This document shows positions 8,401 through 13,469 of a DNA stretch of 13,696 nucleotides, in pieces. This stretch comes from Iamia sp052038315. GTDB lineage: Bacteria; Actinomycetota; Acidimicrobiia; Acidimicrobiales; Iamiaceae. Under the pieces are notes generated by a model. The model ran no database searches and was not told where the DNA came from. It saw nothing but the letters and a program-made list of their open reading frames with translations. Within the stretch, counting starts at the first letter, position 1; every line of letters starts with the position of its first letter. Location of the stretch: positions 1 to 13,696 of the forward strand of contig JBQGCF010000269.1 in the NCBI GenBank assembly GCA_052038315.1. The letters run 5' to 3'. The translations under genes were made by a program, and so were the position numbers.

Positions 8401-8810
8401 CGCTTGCGCAGGTCCTCCACCACGGCGTCGAACCGCGGCCCACCGGGATCGGTGACCAGGTACGGCACCAGGTCCCGGGCCAGCACCGGCTCGTAGGCGA
8501 AGGGGACGTGCTCGGCCTCGTCGTCGAGGAAGAAGTCGAAGGGGTTGATCACCGTCATGTCGGCGATCAGGTCGACGACCACGGTCAGCTCGTCGGTCCG
8601 CTCGGGGAAGACCAGCCGGGCCAGGTGGTTGCCGAACGGGTCCTGCTGCCAGCTCACGAAGTGGTCGGTCGGGGTGACCGTGAGCGAGTAGGCCAGGACC
8701 GGCGTCCGGGTGTGGGGCGCGGGGCGGAGCCGCACCACGTGGGGCGCGAGGGTGACCGGCCGGGCGAACCGGTAGGTGGTGCGGTGCTCGAGGGCGACGT
8801 GGGTGCCGAT
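5480..8810 (-). CDS. Large transglutaminase-like / DUF2126 protein (COG4196), frameshifted, with ATC as apparent start
   Basis: This is a full-length member of the DUF2126 family if one base is dropped near 7033-7043; the result is 1,109 residues, and the family is about 1,100. From the ATC at 8810 the product begins I-G-T-H-V-A-L-E-H-R-T-T-Y-R-F, the usual family N-terminus. An N-terminal transglutaminase core follows with an intact triad: C183 (GIGSCRDSAW), H232 (DLHAWAEVF) and D248 (VGLDPTSG). The DUF2126 part opens with LTMGGEPTFVSIDD. After the frame change it continues with PPTALAVEARGGRAHVFLPP, GTGGGNHLTLGG and HRAELCIDKLFSPDSERGRL, ending at TGA 5480-5482. No upstream ATG, GTG or TTG exists in frame, because a TGA lies 18 nt before the ATC. 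A GTG at 8738 is the first ordinary start but would remove 24 conserved residues. A GTG at 7045 could start a C-terminal fragment, but no ribosome site precedes it. It is the first gene of the four-gene cluster. Confidence 0.85.
7033..7043 (-). other. Frameshift site in the DUF2126 gene
   Basis: On the coding strand this is GGGGGTGGGGG. Upstream, the family-like frame reads SPFEPRQPLLPRAA. If continued it degenerates into EFAGGGGGCAADGAGG. The frame one base later gives VGDVPPTALAVEARGG and runs without interruption to the family C-terminus. One surplus G in either run explains the change. The exact breakpoint cannot be fixed more tightly than this GC tract and a few codons upstream. Confidence 0.85.
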
Positions 8811-8818
8811 CCGAGCAG

Positions 8819-8824
8819 CCTCCC
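8819..8824 (-). promoter_or_regulatory. Ribosome binding site GGGAGG before the ATC start
   Basis: On the minus strand GGGAGG lies 8 nt before the ATC at 8810-8808, an ideal spacing, with GCTGCTCGG between them. It is the best ribosome site in this part of the window. It decides the start in favour of ATC over the ordinary GTG at 8738, which has no such site. Confidence 0.65.
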
Positions 8825-8835
8825 GCCGTCACCTC

Positions 8836-8847
8836 ACACGGCCGTGT
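8836..8847. promoter_or_regulatory. 12-bp perfect palindrome ACACGGCCGTGT, candidate operator
   Basis: This is a perfect palindrome in the 85-bp gap upstream of the DUF2126 gene, 11 bases before its ribosome site. Its position suits an operator or a small 5' leader hairpin controlling the four-gene cluster. A chance palindrome is possible in GC-rich DNA. I see no convincing -35/-10 pair next to it. Confidence 0.35.
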
Positions 8848-8873
8848 CCCCGATGTTGCGGGTCGATGAACGA

Positions 8874-8890
8874 CGCCCGCCCGGCGGGCG
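8874..8890 (-). terminator. GC-rich hairpin after the DtxR-family gene, possible terminator
   Basis: A 7-bp stem (CGCCCGC/GCGGGCG) with a 3-nt loop begins 5 nt beyond the TGA of the DtxR-family gene on the minus strand. The bases after it are TCGTTC, not a true U-tract. If it terminates, it would separate the regulator gene from the four-gene cluster downstream. Confidence 0.35.
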
Positions 8891-8895
8891 CAGGC

Positions 8896-9561
8896 TCAGG
8901 TGACGACGAGGATGCGGGCGCTGGCGAAGGCGCCGATGCCCACGTGGGCGCCGCCGATCTCGACCGTGGTGGTGCCGTCGGGCGAGGCCGCGGTGACGAC
9001 GCCGGTGCGGCCCGGGAGGATGTCGGCCGACTCCAGGAACTCGAGCATCCCGGGGGCGAACTCGAGCTCCTCGGGGATGCGGTTCACGGTGAAGGCCGAG
9101 CCGACCTCGAGCTCGCCGAGCGGGGAGGAGGCCGGGGCGGTGTAGTCGGCGCCGGGGATCGGGTTGCCGTGGGGGCAGGTGGTGGGGTCGCCGAGCAGCT
9201 GGATCATCGCCGTCTCGACGTTCTGGGAGATGACGTGCTCCCACTTGCCCGCCTCCTTGTGGGCCTCGGCCCAGGAGAGCTTGAGCACGTCGGTCAGGAA
9301 GCGCTCGGCCAGGCGGTGGCGACGCACGACCGACTCGGCCAGCTTCATCCCGTCGCTGGTCAGGGTGATGCGCCCGTCGACCTCGACCAGGCCCTCGGAC
9401 TCGAGCTTGCGGATCATCTCCGACACGGCCGGCCGGGACACCTCGAGGCGCTCGGCGATGCGGGCCTGGATGACGTCGACGTCGTCCTCGTTGAGCTCGA
9501 AGATCGCCTCGCAGTACTCCTCGAAGGCGGGGTGGTACTCGGGTGCGCGATACGGGGCCAC
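8896..9561 (-). CDS. DtxR/IdeR-family metal-dependent transcriptional regulator
   Basis: This is a 221-residue metalloregulator of the usual DtxR/IdeR length. Residues about 12-75 form the winged helix (IAERLEVSRPAVSEMIRKLESEGLV). About 76-140 form the dimerisation and metal region (HRLAERFLTDVLKLSWAEAHKEAGKWEHVIS, then GNPIPG). The rest is a FeoA/SH3-like domain. The ancillary ligands H82, E86 and H101 and the primary-site E108 and H109 are present. However, the DtxR Met10 position is E15, as an acidic residue is in MntR, and the Cys102 position is G105, where DtxR has Cys and MntR has Glu. The metal specificity therefore cannot be called. The GTG at 9561 is chosen because it gives the family length and no other in-frame start is near. 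A GGTAGG lies about 10 nt before it. The gene is divergent from the cupredoxin lipoprotein across 130 bp. It lies just upstream of the four-gene cluster on the same strand, with a possible terminator between. Confidence 0.92.
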   Translation of the reverse strand: MAPYRAPEYHPAFEEYCEAIFELNEDDVDVIQARIAERLEVSRPAVSEMIRKLESEGLVEVDGRITLTSDGMKLAESVVRRHRLAERFLTDVLKLSWAEAHKEAGKWEHVISQNVETAMIQLLGDPTTCPHGNPIPGADYTAPASSPLGELEVGSAFTVNRIPEELEFAPGMLEFLESADILPGRTGVVTAASPDGTTTVEIGGAHVGIGAFASARILVVT

Positions 9562-9603
9562 GGCCTCGGAGCCTACCGGCGATCCCCCCGGGAGGGGTGG
9601 GAA

Positions 9604-9617
9604 CTGCCGGCCGGCAG
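9604..9617. promoter_or_regulatory. 14-bp perfect palindrome CTGCCGGCCGGCAG in a divergent promoter region
   Basis: This palindrome lies between the divergent DtxR-family gene (start 9561) and the lipoprotein gene (start 9692), where an operator shared by both would be expected. A second, imperfect inverted repeat, CACCT-N4-AGGTG, lies at 9643-9656. Neither resembles the AT-rich classical DtxR box, so assignment to this regulator is speculative. Confidence 0.4.
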
Positions 9618-9677
9618 CAAGCGACCAGGTCCCTGTGACATCCACCTTCCGAGGTGCCCGCGCCACCCGGGCCTCTG

Positions 9678-9683
9678 TACGTT
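9678..9683 (+). promoter_or_regulatory. Candidate -10 element (TACGTT) for a leaderless transcript
   Basis: TACGTT fits the actinobacterial TANNNT pattern and ends 8 nt before the GTG at 9692, so transcription would begin at or next to the start codon. No ribosome site is visible before that GTG, which agrees. No good -35 hexamer is seen at normal spacing. Confidence 0.35.
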
Positions 9684-9691
9684 CCCGGGCC

Positions 9692-10087
9692 GTGCGCCGC
9701 CGCCTGCTCCGACCCGTCCTCCTCCTGCTCGTGCTGGCCGCCGCGGCGGCCGGCTGCGGCGGCGACGACGGACCCACCTCGGCCCCCGCCGACTGCACCC
9801 GCATCGAGGACGGCAAGGCCACGATCGTGGCCGAGAATTTGCGCTGGGACACCGAGTGCTTCCGGGCGCCCGTCGGCACGACGATCACCTTCACCGTCGA
9901 CAACCGGGACAACGCGGTGGCCCACAACCTGGCCATCTCGGGGCCGTCGGGCAGCGGCAAGACCGACGTCGAGCCCGGTCCGGTGACCCAGACCCTCGTC
10001 TACGAGGCGACCAAGGCCGGCGCCCACCCCTTCGAGTGCGAGCCCCACGCCAGCATGATGAACGGCACCCTCTGGATCGACCCCTGA
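9692..10087 (+). CDS. Cupredoxin-domain lipoprotein
   Basis: This is a 131-residue secreted, lipid-anchored blue-copper-like protein. A short arginine-rich start (MRRRLLRP) precedes a hydrophobic stretch to residue 20 and a lipobox ending A-G-C22, so maturation at C22 by signal peptidase II is expected. The mature part, from about residue 42, is a cupredoxin fold: APVGTTITFTVDNRDNAVAHNLAI, then AGAHPFECEPHASMMNG. Likely type-1 copper ligands are H78, C116, H119 and M122 or M123. Two further cysteines, C35 and C56, could form a disulfide. It may be a periplasmic or surface electron carrier or a copper-binding protein; its partner is unknown. The GTG at 9692 is chosen because it leads directly into the signal peptide. 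The frame is open further upstream only as a shadow of the divergent regulator gene. The stop is 19 bp from the stop of the GntR-family gene. Confidence 0.88.
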   Translation: MRRRLLRPVLLLLVLAAAAAGCGGDDGPTSAPADCTRIEDGKATIVAENLRWDTECFRAPVGTTITFTVDNRDNAVAHNLAISGPSGSGKTDVEPGPVTQTLVYEATKAGAHPFECEPHASMMNGTLWIDP

Positions 10088-10096
10088 CCAGGGGTT
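10079..10096. terminator. Small hairpin at convergent gene ends, possible bidirectional terminator
   Basis: GACCCCT and AGGGGTT pair (7 bp including one G-T) around a GACC loop. The structure overlaps the TGA of the cupredoxin gene and precedes the stop of the convergent GntR gene. There is no T-run, so support is only positional. Confidence 0.3.
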
Positions 10097-10106
10097 CCGG
10101 GACGGG

Positions 10107-10940
10107 CTAGCGCCTCCGGGCGGGGGCGACGCCGGCGCTGGCGGCGTCGATGCCGGCGACGAAGGAGCGGCGCACGGCGTCGGGGTCGACGAGCGGGCTG
10201 GCGTCGCGGCCCTGGGGGTAGGTCTGCGACGTCACCAGGTGGGTGGCGGACAGGCGCCGGGCCCCGTCGGCGTCGCCGGTGGCGATCAGGTCGATCAGCC
10301 GGGCGTGCTCGTCGAGGGCCTCGAGCCGCTCCTCCCGGGGGATCTCGGCCCCGTCGGCGACCCGGTGGGCCCAGTCGCTCTCGTGGGTCGACCACAGCGC
10401 CTCGAGGGCGCCGGCCAGGATCCGGAGCGGGCTGTTGCCGCACAGGTCGACGATCGCCTCGTGGAACCGGCGGCTGGAGGTGGTCACCGCGACCAGGTCG
10501 TCGACGACCTCGATGGCCTCGGCCTGCAGCTGGCGCAGCACCGGGACGACGACCTCGTCCCGGTCGGCCCGCTCGGCACAGGCGGCGGCGCAGGCCGGCT
10601 CGACCTCTCGCAGGGCGGCGCCCACCTCGTCGAGCGCCACCCGCTGCGACGACAGCACCAGCCCGAGGGTGTAGGCGACGTTGGCGGACTGCGGCCGGTG
10701 CACGACGGCGCCGCCGATGCTGCCCCGCCGGACCGACACCAGCCCCTCGGCCTCCAGCACCCGCATCGCCTCGCGCAGGGTCGGCTTGCTGACCGGGTAC
10801 TGCTCCCGGAGGTGCTCCTCGACCGGGAGGGCGGTGCCGTCGGCCAGGTCGCCGAGGAGGATGCGCCGCCTCAGGTCGTCGGCCACCTGCTCGGCCAGCC
10901 GGGCGAAGCGCACCGACGGGCGCGTCGTCGAGTCGCTCAC
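10107..10940 (-). CDS. GntR-family transcriptional regulator, FadR/FCD subfamily
   Basis: This is a 277-residue DNA-binding regulator. Residues about 11-78 form the GntR winged helix (LAEQVADDLRRRILLGDLADGTALP, then SKPTLREAMRVLEAEGLVSVRRG). From about residue 100 the protein is an all-helical FCD ligand-binding domain. It has the usual histidine positions in RRFHEAIVDLCGN, LDEHARLIDLI and SATHLVTSQ, which often hold a metal that contacts a carboxylate effector. The GTG at 10940 is preceded by AGGAGGG at a 4-5 nt gap and is preferred over an ATG 27 nt upstream. The frame is open far upstream, but only as a shadow of the ligase operon. The gene is divergent from the acid-CoA ligase operon across 84 bp. 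Local repression of that operon, released by a pathway acid or CoA ester, is the natural inference. Confidence 0.92.
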   Translation of the reverse strand: MSDSTTRPSVRFARLAEQVADDLRRRILLGDLADGTALPVEEHLREQYPVSKPTLREAMRVLEAEGLVSVRRGSIGGAVVHRPQSANVAYTLGLVLSSQRVALDEVGAALREVEPACAAACAERADRDEVVVPVLRQLQAEAIEVVDDLVAVTTSSRRFHEAIVDLCGNSPLRILAGALEALWSTHESDWAHRVADGAEIPREERLEALDEHARLIDLIATGDADGARRLSATHLVTSQTYPQGRDASPLVDPDAVRRSFVAGIDAASAGVAPARRR

Positions 10941-10965
10941 GGGTCCCTCCTGCTCACGGCGGCGC

Positions 10966-10971
10966 ATCGTA
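10966..10971 (-). promoter_or_regulatory. Candidate -10 (TACGAT) for the GntR gene
   Basis: On the minus strand TACGAT lies about 25 nt before the GTG, with a partial -35 (GTGTCA, 4 of 6 matches to TTGACA) at 17-nt spacing. This gives a short leader that contains the AGGAGGG ribosome site. The match is modest. Confidence 0.35.
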
Positions 10972-10979
10972 GATCGATG

Positions 10980-10998
10980 TGACGTCCTTGACACGTCA
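10980..10998. promoter_or_regulatory. Inverted repeat TGACGT-N7-ACGTCA in a divergent promoter
   Basis: Two 6-bp arms with a 7-nt spacer flank and overlap the TTGACA box at 10988-10993. The repeat lies between the promoters of the GntR gene and the ligase operon, so a protein bound here could affect both. It could be the GntR operator, or a second site beside the AT-rich palindrome at 11003-11022. Confidence 0.45.
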
Positions 10999-11017
10999 TC
11001 CTCAAATCTTCTAAAAG
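10988..11017 (+). promoter_or_regulatory. Promoter of the acid-CoA ligase operon, probably leaderless
   Basis: A perfect -35 hexamer TTGACA (10988-10993) is followed after 18 nt by TAAAAG (11012-11017), a fair -10. The expected start of transcription falls at 11024-11025, on the GTG of the ligase gene, which has no ribosome site before it. This points to a leaderless mRNA, common in actinobacteria. Confidence 0.55.
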
Positions 11018-11022
11018 ATTTG
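11003..11022. promoter_or_regulatory. AT-rich 20-bp palindrome over the -10, candidate GntR operator
   Basis: CAAATCTTCTAAAAGATTTG has 8-bp arms matching exactly around CTAA. It is strikingly AT-rich for this genome, covers the candidate -10 and ends 2 nt before the GTG at 11025. Binding of the adjacent GntR-family regulator here would block transcription of the ligase operon. Confidence 0.55.
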
Positions 11023-11024
11023 CT

Positions 11025-12677
11025 GTGCCGCAGGACACGCCACAGCGACGCATCGCCGCCACCCCCGACGAGGCCGACGCCTACCGGGCCGCCGGTTGGT
11101 GGAGCGAGGAGACCGTCCTCGACGCGGTCCGCGCCCACGCCCGGGCCACCCCGCAGGCGACGGCCCACGCCGGCGCCGAGACGCTGACGTGGGCCGAGCT
11201 GCTGGCCGCCACCGAGGCGCTGGCCGCCGACCTGGTCCGCCTCGGCGTGGGCGCCGGCAGCCGGGTGGCGGTGTGGCTCGACGACGGGGCCACCGTCCAC
11301 GTCGCCTACCTGGCCGCCGAGCACGTCGGGGCGACCGTCGTCGGCGTCGGGGCCCGGGCCGGTCGTCGCGAGGTGGCCACCGCCCTCGACCGCACCCGCC
11401 CGGCGGTGATCGTCACCGATGCCGGTCGGGCCGATGCTCTCGCCGACGTGCTGGATGCCATGGCCCACGACGTGCGGCCGCTCGTCGCCGTGGTGTCGGG
11501 TCCCGCCGCCCACCCGGTGGTCGAGGCCGAGGCCCGGCCCCGCGTCCCCGCCGGTGAGCCGGCCCGCCTCGGCCCGGGCGACGTCTTCTTCGTCAACACC
11601 ACCTCGGGCACCACCGGCCTGCCCAAGTGCGTCGTCCACACCCAGGACCGCTGGCGCTACTTCCACACCCAGGCGGTCGCCAACGGCGCCCTGACCCATG
11701 AGGACGTCTTCCTCGCCGCCGTGCCCGCCCCCTTCGGCTTCGGCCTCTGGACCAGCCACGTCACGCCGCTGCTGCTGGGCGCCACGACGGTCACCCTGCC
11801 CCGCTTCTCGCCCGAGGCCGCCTTCGCCGCCATCGAGGAGCACCGGGTCACCGTGCTCTGCTGCGTCAGCACCCAGTTCATCATGATGCTGGCCTCGCCC
11901 GAGCGGGAGCGGCACGACCTCTCCTCGCTGCGGGTCATGTTCACCGGCGGCGAGGCGGTGCCCTACGAGCGGGCCCGCGAGTTCGAGGAGGCCACCGGGG
12001 CGACGATCCTCCAGTTCTACGGGTCGAACGAGACCGGCCTGCTCAGCGGGACGACGCTGGCCGACCCGCCCGAGAAGCGGCTCCGCACCGCCGGGCGGAT
12101 CGTCCCCGAGATGCAGGTCCGCCTGTTCGAGGGCGGCCGGGACGTGACCGACACCGGCCGGGGCCAGCCCGGGTGCCGGGGCCCGGCCACCAGCCTCGGC
12201 TACCTCGACGACCCGAAGGCCAACGCCGAGCTGGTGACGCCCGACGGCTGGATGCTGATGGGCGACATCTGCGAGATCGACGCCGACGGCTACCTCACCG
12301 TCGTCGGTCGCACCTCGGACTTCATCATCCGGGGCGGCAAGAACATCAGCGCCCCGCAGGTCGAGGCCGACGTGGCCACCCACCCGGCCGTGGCCCACGC
12401 CGCCGTCGTCGCCATGCCCGACCCGATCTTCGGCGAGCGGGCCTGCGCCTACGTCGAGCTGATCGCCGGCGCCACCCTCGACCTCCCCGACCTGCTCGCC
12501 CACCTGACCGCCCTCGGCGTCTCCAAGGAGCGGCACCCCGAGCGGCTGGTCGTGGTCGACGAGCTGCCCCGCTCCTCCGGCGCCAAGGTCGCCAAGGGCG
12601 AGCTGCGGGACGACATCCGCCGGCGCCTGGAGGCGGAAGCCCAGGCGCCCACGTCCACACCTGTAGGAGCCCACTAG
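11025..12677 (+). CDS. AMP-forming acyl/acid-CoA ligase (ANL superfamily)
   Basis: This 550-residue enzyme is expected to activate a carboxylic acid with ATP to an acyl-AMP and transfer it to CoA. ANL motifs are all present. The P-loop-like A3 is NTTSGTTGLPKCVVHT from residue 191. A5 is YGSNETG from 332. A7 has D414 in MGDICEIDADGY, and A8 is GRTSDFIIRGGKNIS with R429. The C-terminal catalytic lysine is K521 in SGAKVAKGEL. The nearest families by look are medium-chain, cyclohexanecarboxylate or aryl-acid CoA ligases; the substrate cannot be read from sequence. The GTG start at 11025 coincides with the predicted transcription start and has no ribosome site. The stop TAG is directly followed by the ATG of the aldolase gene, so the two form an operon. 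The divergent GntR regulator probably controls it. Confidence 0.92.
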   Translation: MPQDTPQRRIAATPDEADAYRAAGWWSEETVLDAVRAHARATPQATAHAGAETLTWAELLAATEALAADLVRLGVGAGSRVAVWLDDGATVHVAYLAAEHVGATVVGVGARAGRREVATALDRTRPAVIVTDAGRADALADVLDAMAHDVRPLVAVVSGPAAHPVVEAEARPRVPAGEPARLGPGDVFFVNTTSGTTGLPKCVVHTQDRWRYFHTQAVANGALTHEDVFLAAVPAPFGFGLWTSHVTPLLLGATTVTLPRFSPEAAFAAIEEHRVTVLCCVSTQFIMMLASPERERHDLSSLRVMFTGGEAVPYERAREFEEATGATILQFYGSNETGLLSGTTLADPPEKRLRTAGRIVPEMQVRLFEGGRDVTDTGRGQPGCRGPATSLGYLDDPKANAELVTPDGWMLMGDICEIDADGYLTVVGRTSDFIIRGGKNISAPQVEADVATHPAVAHAAVVAMPDPIFGERACAYVELIAGATLDLPDLLAHLTALGVSKERHPERLVVVDELPRSSGAKVAKGELRDDIRRRLEAEAQAPTSTPVGAH

Positions 12678-13469
12678 ATGGACCTGGCCCCCACGCCCAC
12701 CGACGAGACCCCCCGCAAGGGCGGGCTGTCCGTCTGGGCCCCCTCCGTGACGCCGCCGCTCGGCGTCGACCTGACCGACGAGCAGGCCCTCGCCTGCGCC
12801 TTCCGGATCCTCGCCCGCAGCGGGTTCAGCGAGAACATCTCGGGTCACATCACGTGGCAGCGGCCGGGCGGCACCGACATGCTCGTCAACCCCTGGGGCC
12901 TCTGGTGGGACGAGCTCACCGCCTCGGACATCTGCACGGTCGACGAGGACGCCGCCGTCGTCGCCGGGCGCTGGGACGTGACCCCGGCGATCCACATCCA
13001 CACCGAGCTGCACCGGCGCCGGCCCGACGCCCGGGTCGTGGTCCACAACCACCCGTACCACGTCAGCCTGATCGCGGCGCTGGGCCTGGTGCCCGAGCTG
13101 GTCCACCAGACCGGGTCGCTCTTCCTCGACGACATCTGCCTGGTGCAGGAGTACTCGGGTGAGGTCGACAGCGCGCCGCTCGCCGCCGAGCTGGCCGAGC
13201 GCATCGGCGACGCCAACACGGCCATCCTCGGCAGCCACGGCGTGATCGTGTGCGGGCCCGACCTGGCCACCGCCACCTACCGGGCCGCCTCGATCGACCG
13301 GGTGTGCAAGCTCGCCTACGACGTCCTGCTCACCGGGCGCACGCCGCTGGAGATGAGCCGCTCGGTGATGGTCGGCATGCAGCAGTCCCTCGTCGAGCGG
13401 GCCGCCGACGTGCACTGGGCCGGTTCGGTCCGCTCCCTGATCCGCGACCAGCCGGAGGTCCTGTCGTGA
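12678..13469 (+). CDS. Class II aldolase/adducin-family protein
   Basis: This 263-residue protein belongs to the zinc-dependent class II aldolase family (FucA/AraD fold), whose members act as aldolases, epimerases or decarboxylases. The metal ligands are visible as H123 and H125 in VVHNHPYH and H187 in ILGSHGVIV. The catalytic acid position is E79 in WWDELTASDI. FSENISGHITWQRPGG in the first quarter is the usual phosphate or carboxylate loop region. The N-terminal 25 residues look like a flexible extension. The ATG follows the ligase stop with no gap, and GGAG at 12666-12669 sits 8 nt before it. The stop overlaps the next GTG by 4 nt. Its place between a CoA ligase and an amidohydrolase suggests a decarboxylase, hydratase or retro-aldol step in acid breakdown rather than sugar metabolism, which is inference. 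Confidence 0.9.
   Translation: MDLAPTPTDETPRKGGLSVWAPSVTPPLGVDLTDEQALACAFRILARSGFSENISGHITWQRPGGTDMLVNPWGLWWDELTASDICTVDEDAAVVAGRWDVTPAIHIHTELHRRRPDARVVVHNHPYHVSLIAALGLVPELVHQTGSLFLDDICLVQEYSGEVDSAPLAAELAERIGDANTAILGSHGVIVCGPDLATATYRAASIDRVCKLAYDVLLTGRTPLEMSRSVMVGMQQSLVERAADVHWAGSVRSLIRDQPEVLS

Noticed and set aside
6964..8832. 622-codon minus-strand open frame overlapping the DUF2126 gene, with a GTG start at 8832
   Set aside because: The product is arginine/proline/alanine-rich with no recognisable domain. It is the out-of-frame shadow of the conserved transglutaminase/DUF2126 sequence.
2967..8903. Very long plus-strand open frames opposite the four-gene cluster (2967-5444, 5441-7363, 7095-8903)
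   Set aside because: They are antisense shadows rich in Gly, Arg, Val and Asp, caused by high third-position GC on the real strand. No domains or starts support them.
10941..10967. Longer GntR product from an upstream ATG (MRRREQEGP...)
   Set aside because: The extra nine codons cover the AGGAGGG ribosome site of the GTG at 10940, which is better placed.
10941..13415. Minus-strand extension of the GntR frame through the ligase and aldolase genes
   Set aside because: It is antisense to two genes with clear catalytic motifs. A good ribosome site marks the GntR start at 10940.
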